From contig JACKBR010000050.1 of assembly GCA_020634495.1 (NCBI GenBank), positions 1 through 33,840 of the forward strand: a stretch of 33,840 nt of DNA. Reading direction: 5' to 3'. The DNA comes from Ardenticatenaceae bacterium (GTDB lineage Bacteria; Chloroflexota; Anaerolineae; Promineifilales; Promineifilaceae). Shown here in pieces: positions 15,897-23,014 of this stretch (positions within the stretch are counted from its first letter, which is position 1; every line of letters starts with the position of its first letter). The notes below the pieces were generated by a model, which did no database searches, had not been told where the DNA came from, and was given only the letters and a program-made list of their open reading frames with translations. Made by a program: the position numbers and the translations under genes.

Positions 15897-15914
15897 TTTT
15901 TGTATATACAAAAA
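15897..15914. promoter_or_regulatory. Palindromic operator of mazEF-type operon
   Basis: TTTTTGTATATACAAAAA is a perfect 18-bp palindrome 13 bp upstream of the antitoxin start. Autorepression by MazE-type dimers at such AT-rich palindromes is usual. It also contains TATATA, which may serve as the -10. Confidence 0.65.
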
Positions 15915-15998
15915 TGATACACTGGCGGGCACGCAATGGCAATAGGAAGATTTTTTACGGCCGTTCCCCTCAAAACCAACCCCCAAAATCATCCCCGG

Positions 15999-16097
15999 TA
16001 GGGGCGATGCGATGGGATGATACCCTCGCCACCCCTGCAACCACTTCTCCCATCGCGTCGCCCGCTGGCTGGCCCGTACATGAGCGACGCAGTTCGG
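15999..16097. repeat. GGGGCGATGCGA...GCGACGCAG repeat element, copy 3
   Basis: Contains GTAGGGGCGATGCGATGGG, TGCAACCAC, CCCATCGCGTCGCCC and GAGCGACGCAGTTCGG in the same order as the element at 15162-15260. Together with the operator it accounts for the gap 15885-16125. Confidence 0.65.
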
Positions 16098-16125
16098 CAG
16101 GCTCGTTTGTACTCATGGTCTTCTC

Positions 16126-16692
16126 CTAAAGGTAGACATCCTTGAGCATGTTGTAGAGCCATTCCCGTTCAACTTCGGTGGCTCCCGTGGCGATATCAAT
16201 GCGGTCAGCACCGCGATCGATGGTGAGGCGGTTGCCGCTATCAGTTTCGCGCAGTCGCAAACTTTGCAGCTCAAGGGGTGTAAACTCAATCTTTTTGCGC
16301 CGGTGAAACAGCGTTTTCCAATATTCCATGGAGTAACGTGTGCCAAACTTAAGGTCTAGCGGCGGCACACCGGTATCGAATGTCAGGTTGGGCAGATTTA
16401 GGTGGAGCGCCTCAGGGACTGGTTTTCTGAACAGGCGATAAATCATGTAGAAAGCAAAAGCGCCGCCGAGTGTCCAGCCCACCAACCAGATGATTAAAAA
16501 TGGTTCCATTGCGCTTAGCAGCTCGGTAACGGCCGTAACCAATCCAACCGACCAACCACCCAGCCAAAGCAAAAGAAAAGCGCCAATAAAATACCGAAAA
16601 GCACTCGCTTGCTTATGAGGAACAACGATGGTCTGGTAACCATCGGTAAATTCGGTTGTAATTTTGGAGCCGCTTAAAGGGATTGTGTTCAT
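16126..16692 (-). CDS. Membrane protein with two helices and a cytoplasmic domain
   Basis: 188 residues. Two hydrophobic segments (about 33-55 and 63-84) form a hairpin, followed by a soluble C-terminal domain rich in beta pattern (LTFDTGVPPLDLKFG, EFTPLELQSLRL). No known catalytic motif. The ATG overlaps the upstream glycosylase stop (ATGA), so the two are translationally coupled; their functional link is unknown. I do not recognise the family. Confidence 0.75.
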   Translation of the reverse strand: MNTIPLSGSKITTEFTDGYQTIVVPHKQASAFRYFIGAFLLLWLGGWSVGLVTAVTELLSAMEPFLIIWLVGWTLGGAFAFYMIYRLFRKPVPEALHLNLPNLTFDTGVPPLDLKFGTRYSMEYWKTLFHRRKKIEFTPLELQSLRLRETDSGNRLTIDRGADRIDIATGATEVEREWLYNMLKDVYL

Positions 16693-17945
16693 TTTTTATC
16701 CTGAGTAATACGCTGGCGCAAGAGCGGCTGCTGAATCTCCCCTGCCTCCAGCCGGTTCGCCCCAAGAAACGTGACAAAGCGAGCAAACCCGCGAGCCAAG
16801 GCTTCGGCAAATGCCTCATTTTGGCCCAGCACCTCATCCTCCAGCCAAAAGCCCAGGATGATAAACGTGTTGGTTTCGCGGTCCAGCTTGCTATCAAAGC
16901 GGGCCACAAGCTGGTCGCCCCACAAAACTGGCAGCGTGTAGTAACCAAACTTCCGCTTATCTACCGGCTTGTACACTTCCCACACATAGTCAAAACCAAA
17001 CAAAATTTTGGCCCGGCCCCGCGCGCTCACCGGGTCTAGCGGCGCTAGAAAAACGGCCTCTTCGCTGGTGGTGGCTTCCAACGGTGCCCAGGCTGGCGGA
17101 ATGCGTCCGGCCGCCACCTCATTGAGCAGTTCAACGTCCTGGCTAAGCACATAGCGCAGCGGCTTCCAGCCGTCTACCTTTAGCTCAACAATCACCCCAT
17201 CATCCAGCAGCGCCTGAACAAGATCGGCTTTTTGGCTAAACGGTACGCCGCGGAAATAAGCATCCTGGGTGCGCTGCAAGCGTGACAGACCCCAAAAGCT
17301 CACTTCCTTTGCAAACAAAAAACGATCTACGTCGGCTGGGCTGGCTTCACGAATGAGATGCGCTGGAGCAACTGCTTCTGTGAGCGCATAGACGCGCTCG
17401 AAGTTTTCCCGGTGGTGGGTCATCACTTCACCTGTTCGCCACAGGTAGTACAAGGCCAAAGAGCTGTCTTTTCGGCCGCGATAGCTTTGGGTTCGTTTGC
17501 GGGACGCCGTGGCAAAATCGCGGTTGCTCACCGTCTCTTGCTCGCGCAAAATGGCGCGCATTTCGTCGATTGCCTCGGCATGATCCTGGGCCGATTTGCG
17601 GGTGCGCCCATCACAATCTGGATGGCCATCGCGCTCGCGGTGCATAATCGCCCGCCAGTAAGGCAGTTCGTCCATCGGCCGCAATGCCAGCCAGCCGCCC
17701 CAATCAAAAAAGCTGCGCTGCTCGTAAGCGGCCGTTTCCCACAGTGCCGGTGTGTAATCGAGGACGCGACTATGCAGGGTGATGTCCTGGCTGCGAGCAA
17801 TGATTTGCAAGGGGTCAAGCTGTAAATATTCCATCTGGCGCAAGGCCTGTTCCGTACCCGCCAGGCCACGGAAGCGCCTTCCAGGCCATAATCCTTGTTT
17901 GCCAAGAATAAAGCGGCGGGCGGTATCACGATCAATAGTTAACAT
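16689..17945 (-). CDS. AlkX/YcaQ-type winged-helix DNA glycosylase
   Basis: 418 residues of the HTH_42 (AlkZ/YcaQ) superfamily, which repairs alkylated or crosslinked DNA. The N-terminus has the conserved MLTIDRDTARRFILGKQGL followed by MEYLQLDPLQIIARSQD, containing a Q-L-D triad (42-44). In this superfamily Q-x-D characterises AlkX/YcaQ and Q-x-Q the AlkZ branch, so the AlkX side is favoured. Start at 17945; an ATG three codons upstream (17954) is possible. The gene is followed by an overlapping membrane-protein gene. Confidence 0.82.
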   Translation of the reverse strand: MLTIDRDTARRFILGKQGLWPGRRFRGLAGTEQALRQMEYLQLDPLQIIARSQDITLHSRVLDYTPALWETAAYEQRSFFDWGGWLALRPMDELPYWRAIMHRERDGHPDCDGRTRKSAQDHAEAIDEMRAILREQETVSNRDFATASRKRTQSYRGRKDSSLALYYLWRTGEVMTHHRENFERVYALTEAVAPAHLIREASPADVDRFLFAKEVSFWGLSRLQRTQDAYFRGVPFSQKADLVQALLDDGVIVELKVDGWKPLRYVLSQDVELLNEVAAGRIPPAWAPLEATTSEEAVFLAPLDPVSARGRAKILFGFDYVWEVYKPVDKRKFGYYTLPVLWGDQLVARFDSKLDRETNTFIILGFWLEDEVLGQNEAFAEALARGFARFVTFLGANRLEAGEIQQPLLRQRITQDKK

Positions 17946-18029
17946 AACGAACATCCATTCGCAGGCTTTTTATACACAAGACCTCAATTGCCAAACGATG
18001 CGTTGCAGATTTCAAGGATGTGGGCTGGC

Positions 18030-19214
18030 TTAACGATTACGGCCGTATTTCTCGTGGCTAGAAACCCAATCACCATGCAAAATTGCACCGGTTAGTGAAG
18101 TTTCACCTGCCAGAATAACGGCCGCACAAATCTCGGCAAACCGCTTAACCTTCCCCTTGCCCAAACAACCCAACATTCGCAGGCATTCGCTTTGGGTAGC
18201 AAGGTGCGTTCCCCCGCCATACGTGGCCACAATGAGCGAAGTCAAAGTCATCGACCAGTAATAATCCCCATTGTCCAAAAGTTGGTGGTACGTCACCCCG
18301 GCATGAGATTCTGAAATGTTGGCTACGTCTTGCCCTGTGGCAATAAAAAGGGCCGTCAGGCCATTGGCAGCGTGAGCGCCATTGTTGGCAGACCCCACCA
18401 TAAACGCACCAACCATCGACACCTGCCGCATCCAAAACAGGTCCCTTGTGCTGATACCCATTAGGTTCTTTAGCAGCTCTTTTTTAATGACGGCCTCCGC
18501 CACAACCCGGCGGCCTCGCGTTTGCAGCATGTTGATTCGTGAATGCTTTTTGTCTGTGTCAATGTTGCCAGAGAGCACAAAGCGGCACTCCTCAGGATAA
18601 TTTTTCTTAATCCATTCGCAGGCTGCCAGGGTTGCCTTGCCCGTCATGTTTTGGCCAGCGGCATCCCCGGTGGTGAAGTTAAAGCGCAGGTAAAGCAGTG
18701 GGCCAACGTGATATTGACCAATGTAGGTTAGTTTTCCCACGCTGGTGGTGGTTTCTGCTGCTTTTTTGATTACGTCAAAATTGATGCCCACCCATTGGCC
18801 AAACTCGCGGGCTTCCAGAGCGTTGTCAAAAATGAAGACCGGGGCGCGCTGCATGTGTTCATCAACCACCGTCGCCCGCACGCCGCCACATTCGGTGAGC
18901 AGCCGCATACCGCGATTATAGCTGGCAATAAGCGTGCCCTCGGTGGTTGCCAGAGGAATATAGAAATCTCCTTTGGCGTGTTCACCATTAATGCGCAGCG
19001 GCCCGGCAATGCCAATGGGAACCTGGGCCACGCCTGTAAAATTCTCAATATTGCCAGACACAATGCCTGGATCAAAGGAGTAGCGCCCCACATGAGAAAG
19101 TTCCACCCCGGTTTGTTCTCGCACAAATTCTTGCCGTTTGGCCGCATTTTCGGCGGTGTAATCGTTCTCAGGGTCTCTCGGAATCCGCACGCGTTTTGGG
19201 GATGAACCAGTCAT
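18030..19214 (-). CDS. Hydroxymethylglutaryl-CoA reductase, soluble
   Basis: 394 residues without the membrane domain of animal enzymes. Catalytic residues in sequence: E92 (ATTEGTLIAS), D221-K222-K223 (GNIDTDKKHSR), D296 (ATGQDVAN) and H387 (SSHEKYGRN near the C-terminus). Cofactor/substrate loops VPIGIAGPL and TGDAAGQNM are present; the latter is usually DAMGMN, so this is a diverged class I-like form. It reduces HMG-CoA to mevalonate for isoprenoid synthesis. A strong RBS (GAGGAGG) precedes ATG 19214. No other mevalonate gene is in the window. Confidence 0.88.
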   Translation of the reverse strand: MTGSSPKRVRIPRDPENDYTAENAAKRQEFVREQTGVELSHVGRYSFDPGIVSGNIENFTGVAQVPIGIAGPLRINGEHAKGDFYIPLATTEGTLIASYNRGMRLLTECGGVRATVVDEHMQRAPVFIFDNALEAREFGQWVGINFDVIKKAAETTTSVGKLTYIGQYHVGPLLYLRFNFTTGDAAGQNMTGKATLAACEWIKKNYPEECRFVLSGNIDTDKKHSRINMLQTRGRRVVAEAVIKKELLKNLMGISTRDLFWMRQVSMVGAFMVGSANNGAHAANGLTALFIATGQDVANISESHAGVTYHQLLDNGDYYWSMTLTSLIVATYGGGTHLATQSECLRMLGCLGKGKVKRFAEICAAVILAGETSLTGAILHGDWVSSHEKYGRNR

Positions 19215-19287
19215 GTGTTGCCCTCCTCGTATTCTTTTGCCGGGTGTTTTTGGTTGTGGTAAAGCTTGTTGTTGATCGGGCGCAAGT

Positions 19288-20016
19288 TTACATCATTTTT
19301 TCAATTAGCACTTGTTTCTGAGGATCAAAAATTATCATTCCCTCGTTTGTGTTGTCTAATTGAGCAATCAGATGCCCCTGTGGATTCCAAATTGAGGAGT
19401 TTCCCGCGCTCACAAAATTGTCCGATGGCCCAACGCCGTTGACCAACATGGCGAATTTGGCGTGCTTTTGGGCAAGGCCAGACAATCTTTTGCTGGCGTT
19501 TTCCACGCCCCTGACCGATTTGGCCACGCTGGCAAGATACAGATCGGCACCGTTCAGAAATGCCTGTTCGGCATGGCCAACCACGGACAGTTCGTAGCAG
19601 ATTGCCAGGGCAACGGCCGTATCCTTCATGGTAAGCGCCGGTAAATTTTCTCCACTAACAAAGTAAGGCTCTTCGTCTGGAAATAGATGTTTTTTGGCAT
19701 AGGTTTGCCTGGGGGCAAACGGCCGTATTAGCACCAGGCCAATACAAATGCCGCCATCTGATTTGGTAGGCAGGCCCACGCCAATGGTAATTTGATGGGC
19801 ATCACTGAGGGTTTGCAGCGGGGCCAAACGGCCGTCGTCCGGGTGGGTGGCTAGCTGCTTGGCTAGAGCTGGCTCGTAGCCCGTCAGCGACAGTTCGGGG
19901 AAGATGATGAGGTCTGTGTGGTGGGAAACGGCCGTGTTTACAAACCGCTCATGCTGCTCAATATTGCCCAGAAAATCCCCTTTTATGGGTCTGGTTTGGG
20001 CCAGGGCCACCCTCAT
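19288..20016 (-). CDS. Carbon-nitrogen hydrolase (nitrilase superfamily)
   Basis: 242 residues from ATG 20016. The catalytic triad is complete: E41 (FPELSLTGYEP), K108 (YAKKHLFPDE) and C140 (AICYELS). Members hydrolyse amides, nitriles or N-carbamoyl groups; omega-amidase-like and carbamoylase-like activities are both possible. The start was chosen because its ATG overlaps the stop of the upstream hydrolase (ATGA); a TTG 24 bp earlier is unlikely. The coupled alpha/beta hydrolase suggests the two act on the same class of substrate. Confidence 0.87.
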   Translation of the reverse strand: MRVALAQTRPIKGDFLGNIEQHERFVNTAVSHHTDLIIFPELSLTGYEPALAKQLATHPDDGRLAPLQTLSDAHQITIGVGLPTKSDGGICIGLVLIRPFAPRQTYAKKHLFPDEEPYFVSGENLPALTMKDTAVALAICYELSVVGHAEQAFLNGADLYLASVAKSVRGVENASKRLSGLAQKHAKFAMLVNGVGPSDNFVSAGNSSIWNPQGHLIAQLDNTNEGMIIFDPQKQVLIEKMM

Positions 20017-20657
20017 GTCAGACACCTGCTGAGCAGCCAATTGTAAACTCTCTCATCTCGGTAGGTAAGCGTCGCCGTTTCTGTATGGCCTTCGCCATAA
20101 TCAATAAAAATATGATCGGCGCTGTTATCCACCTCGTTTGCCGCAGCGAACCCCAGCCGTTGCAGCGCAGCCGCTTCGGTACGGGCACGGTCGCCCAAAG
20201 CAAGCCAGAGCGGGTGTTGGGTCCTGGGCAGGGGCTTCAAGGGTGGATCAACTGACAAAAGGGCAGCCCAAGGAGACGGCCGTCTAGCGGCAACCGTAAA
20301 CACCCCATTTCCACCATAGCTAAAGCCAGTCAGGTACGTTCGCTGCGGGTCTGCACCGTACACTCTCCCCACAGATTCCACAATCGCCACAACATCATCC
20401 GCATACGCTCCCCAGACATTCCCCCCAGGCGCGGCCAACTGCGGCACCACCACCCAAAAGCGCCCCGCCAACGCCGCGCGAGTGAGGTCGTCATCTTTCA
20501 GCGGCCCGTGCATGGCCAGAGCCTGCTCAATGGGCATATTGCCTGCGTGCTCCCCATTGCCATGCAAAAAGCAAAGCACCGGCAGCCCCGCCTGTGCTTC
20601 ATCAGGGCCAAAAACCTTGTAATGAAGCCTGCCCATTTGTTGTGTCTCACTCAGCAT
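20013..20657 (-). CDS. Alpha/beta hydrolase (esterase/dienelactone-hydrolase type)
   Basis: 214 residues. Oxyanion region FLHGNGEHAGN (30-40), nucleophile elbow GFSYGG with S113, probable acid D156 (LALGDRART) and H191 (GEGHTETA). It resembles the carboxylesterase/PHB-depolymerase-like branch. Substrate unknown. RBS GGGGAT before ATG 20657. It is the first gene of a coupled pair with the nitrilase-family gene. Immediately upstream of its start lies an integron attC site, so it is the first chromosomal gene beyond the cassette array. Confidence 0.83.
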   Translation of the reverse strand: MLSETQQMGRLHYKVFGPDEAQAGLPVLCFLHGNGEHAGNMPIEQALAMHGPLKDDDLTRAALAGRFWVVVPQLAAPGGNVWGAYADDVVAIVESVGRVYGADPQRTYLTGFSYGGNGVFTVAARRPSPWAALLSVDPPLKPLPRTQHPLWLALGDRARTEAAALQRLGFAAANEVDNSADHIFIDYGEGHTETATLTYRDERVYNWLLSRCLT

Positions 20658-20674
20658 CTTATCCCCTTTAACTT

Positions 20675-20725
20675 CCCTAACGCCCGCTTCACCTGCCGAC
20701 AGGTCAGGTGCAAGCCCTGTTAGGC
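20675..20725 (-). other. Integron attC site A
   Basis: Read on the minus strand: R'' GCCTAAC (20725-20719), L'' GCTTGCACCTG (20715-20705), 9-nt central spacer, L' CAGGTGAAGC (20695-20686) and R' GTTAGGG (20681-20675). L'' and L' are complementary except for one extra G in L'', the extrahelical base that sets attC polarity. The orientation places this site at the 3' end of the leftward two-gene cassette. It is nearly the same as site C (about 45 of 51 bases). Confidence 0.85.
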
Positions 20726-20786
20726 GGCTAGAGGCAAATTTTGCTTACTGTTTCACCAAACTGAAAATCTAGAATCTTTTATCGCT

Positions 20787-21236
20787 TCAATTTTTAGAAT
20801 CAGCAATTTTGTCTAGTTGCTTTTGTAATAAATTTAAGTAGACATTAAGATTTTGTAGTTCTATTTTTTTCTCTTCAATTTGGGCATCAAATATCTTTAT
20901 TTGTGGACGGAGGTGATAAAATATCAAAAATACCCCGCCGATTCCCACCAGTCCTGGAACCCCACCCATTGGAGTTGCGATAAACATCATTGCCGTTACA
21001 GGCACCAGAAAAAAGGTTAGAATTCTGTAAAGCTCATGTTTATAAGCTAAATTATTTATTTCTCTGATCCCCACTGAAATCCTATGTTCGACATTTCTAA
21101 TTTCTAGGCGGATTTTGTCAGGGTCTTGCTCTTTTTCAAGATAATTAATTATTTGGGAAACATTTCCCGAACCCGAAACAAGGTTATTATTGCCGAGAAC
21201 TGATTGGTGAATATCCTTTTTATCTTGTTCTTGCAT
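20787..21236 (-). CDS. Two-helix membrane protein with VSGxGN motif (putative effector)
   Basis: 149 residues from ATG 21236 (GGAG 6 nt upstream). Layout: an N-terminal motif VLGNNNLVSGSGNVSQI (13-29), a charged helix (38-66), two adjacent hydrophobic helices (about 71-89 and 92-108), then a C-terminal coiled coil (112-146). The motif G-x-x-N-x-V-S-G-x-G-N is shared with the product of the preceding gene, which suggests the two proteins bind or co-assemble. A small two-helix protein with flanking coiled coils fits a membrane-disrupting effector, but this is inference; no family is recognised. AT-rich, no CGGCCG. It lies in an integron cassette with attC A at its 3' end. Confidence 0.78.
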   Translation of the reverse strand: MQEQDKKDIHQSVLGNNNLVSGSGNVSQIINYLEKEQDPDKIRLEIRNVEHRISVGIREINNLAYKHELYRILTFFLVPVTAMMFIATPMGGVPGLVGIGGVFLIFYHLRPQIKIFDAQIEEKKIELQNLNVYLNLLQKQLDKIADSKN

Positions 21237-21251
21237 TGGTTTCTCCAATAA

Positions 21252-21623
21252 TTAAATTAGTTCTAGATCGCCATTGATTGTTATGTTACCCGTCCCTGAA
21301 ACAATATTGCGCTCTCCGATTATGTTTTGAGTAATTGCTTGACCTTTTGCAACTTTTCTTTCTTCTGAGGAAGATTTATTCATTGATTCTGAAAAACTCT
21401 CGTTACCAACCCATAGTTCATTAGGTCGTAATTTCTCACAGTTATTCACTAATTCATCTAGCTTGCTATGACGCTCACAAAACTGTACTAATTCTCTTAT
21501 TTTGTCTTTTCTTGTTGAGCCAGGTAAATCTTCATAGTTGATATTTAATGTAAAAAAAAGGCTGCGCAACTCGCTAACATCAAAACGATTTTCAATCTTT
21601 ATAGTTAATTCTTGTAATGTCAT
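21252..21623 (-). CDS. Death-like/effector-associated domain protein with VSGxGN tail
   Basis: 123 residues from ATG 21623 (GGAG 6 nt upstream). Residues about 10-62 match a bacterial Death-like/effector-associated domain: RFDVSELRSLFFTLNINYED then LPGSTRKDKIRELVQFCERH, ending in LRP. The family pattern is F.l.EL..L...L...Y..LPG....K..ELV....R...L..L......RP. These domains act as adaptors in NTPase-centred bacterial immunity and conflict systems. A polar linker follows, then the tail IIGERNIVSGTGNITI, repeating the motif of the downstream membrane protein (15-bp gap). Known associations are with NACHT/STAND, caspase or protease partners; none is encoded here, so this is a minimal arrangement. 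Confidence 0.75.
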   Translation of the reverse strand: MTLQELTIKIENRFDVSELRSLFFTLNINYEDLPGSTRKDKIRELVQFCERHSKLDELVNNCEKLRPNELWVGNESFSESMNKSSSEERKVAKGQAITQNIIGERNIVSGTGNITINGDLELI

Positions 21624-21664
21624 CAATAGCTCCATAACCAAATTTTGCAATATTAAATTATTGT

Positions 21665-21733
21665 CCGCCGTTCAGTTGCTTAAGCTGCGCGCTCGTTTCT
21701 TTAGGCGCGTCAGCTTGAAGCTTTTGTTAGGGT
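21665..21733 (-). other. Degenerate attC site B
   Basis: Minus strand: R''-like CCCTAAC (21732-21726), L'' GCTTCAAGCTG (21721-21711), an inner stem CGCGC/GCGCG, and L' CAGCTTAAGC (21687-21678). As in sites A and C, L'' carries an extra base. The R' box is not canonical (AACTGAACGGC in place of GTTRRRY), so the site may be inactive. It separates the two-gene cassette from the short cassette with the 30-residue frame. Confidence 0.55.
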
Positions 21734-21802
21734 GGCGTTTTGGCTTGCAGAACGGCCTTCAATTACCAAGATTTTTGTGTTCGGCACAACGCAACTTGAC
21801 AT
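21710..21802 (-). CDS. Possible 30-residue ORF in a minimal cassette
   Basis: Between attC C and attC B the only frame in cassette orientation starts at ATG 21802 and encodes MSSCVVPNTKILVIEGRSAS plus ten more residues. It ends inside attC B, as stop codons of cassette genes often do. No ribosome-binding site is evident. The cassette may be gene-less; expression is unproven. Confidence 0.25.
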   Translation of the reverse strand: MSSCVVPNTKILVIEGRSASQNATLTKASS

Positions 21803-21808
21803 AAGCCG

Positions 21809-21859
21809 CCCTAACGCTTGCTTCACCTGCCGCAAGATCAGGTGCAAGCCCTGTTAGGC
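21809..21859 (-). other. Integron attC site C
   Basis: Minus strand: R'' GCCTAAC (21859-21853), L'' GCTTGCACCTG (21849-21839), spacer ATCTTGCGG, L' CAGGTGAAGC and R' GTTAGGG (21815-21809). Same 51-bp size and extra G in L'' as site A. It marks the 3' end of the cassette that carries the degenerate gene at 21905-23004. Confidence 0.85.
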
Positions 21860-21904
21860 GGCATTCAAAGAAAACATGACAAGACATCTTTCTGGAAATC
21901 ACAT

Positions 21905-23004
21905 TCATTTCATTGTATTGCTAAACACGTTGATGATGATTCTTTCAAGTTCGCTTACACCCCCGTGAAAGATGTCAATCTTTTGTTCTCGCATCGCTTC
22001 AATGATTTTTTGCAAGACTTTTTTCTCACGTCGCTAGACCAAATAATCGTCAAATGATTCATCTTGTTCAAGCCCCATCATAGCCTTACGAAGCTTTGTA
22101 AAGGGCAATTGTTTTTTCAATCATATTGCGCAGATTTTCCTCGTCTAGGAAGTGTGCATTACTAGCAAATGGTGAAAGTTATTTCATATCGAATATAAGG
22201 ATTAAGACGTTGCATTGTGCAAATTAGCAAATATCTAATGACTTGAAAGAATAAGAATAAGTACAAACAAAGAACACAGTGGTTTCGGGCTGTCCCTCGC
22301 ACAATTTTTGCAATGCAACCTGAGGTTGAGATAATTTTCAAATCTTCTCACGTAATGGCGAATTTACCTTCTGCAAATTCACACAAAATTAGTCTCTGTC
22401 TGACATATGGTTCTAAATCGCTTTCAATCTGCTCAGAAATCTTCATAGATTTATTACAAAATTCCTCCTTATGCTCATATTCTTTTTGAACATGCTGGAA
22501 GAAGAATTCAAGAAGAACTTATCTAGCAAATCCTTATGTTTTTCAGTGTCTTCTGATTGCCAGTAACCTTATTGGTAAAAGAAAAAAATGCAATCACACA
22601 AATTTTCGGTCAAAGTATCATCAGAACACGCTTGAAATATTCAATTCACTGTACCGAATCGAATAGGGTTTCTGGCACTCTGAAAAATGTTCCATCTTCA
22701 AGAACGGATCGGGTAACACATGAAAGTCACCTTTAAAGACACAAAGTAATAATGTTCGTTGTCTGAAACATTTGAAAAAACTGCTCCCTCAATAAAAAAC
22801 ATGTGTTGACTCTGTTAAGGCTTCGGGTTCAACATCTGATGATGTCAAATGCCTCCGTCGCCAAAAGTGTTCGACTTCGTCCTAGAACGCGGCGATCTGA
22901 TACTGCGTTAAACCATCAATACCGGTGCGTCGTACAAATCTTGTGATTAGCTGATGATATTGAGTTTGTGAATCTTGAATATTTTGCAAGCTAATTTGAG
23001 CCAT
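21905..23004 (-). pseudogene. Unrecognised cassette gene, multiply disrupted
   Basis: Begins at ATG 23004, 10 bp after the upstream gene: MAQISLQNIQDSQTQYHQLI, TRFVRRTGIDGLTQYQIAAF, a stop, DEVEHFWRRRHLTSSDVEPE, then in further frames FFIEGAVFSNVSDNEHYYFV, LPDPFLKMEHFSECQKPYSI, KEYEHKEEFCNKSMKISEQI, FASNAHFLDEENLRNMIEKT and IIEAMREQKIDIFHGGVSEL, ending VFSNTMK at 21905. About 360 residues if joined, needing several frame changes and removal of two in-frame stops. Not recognised. Either a decayed cassette gene or a poorly resolved sequence. Confidence 0.55.
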
Positions 23005-23014
23005 TTTTTTAAAC

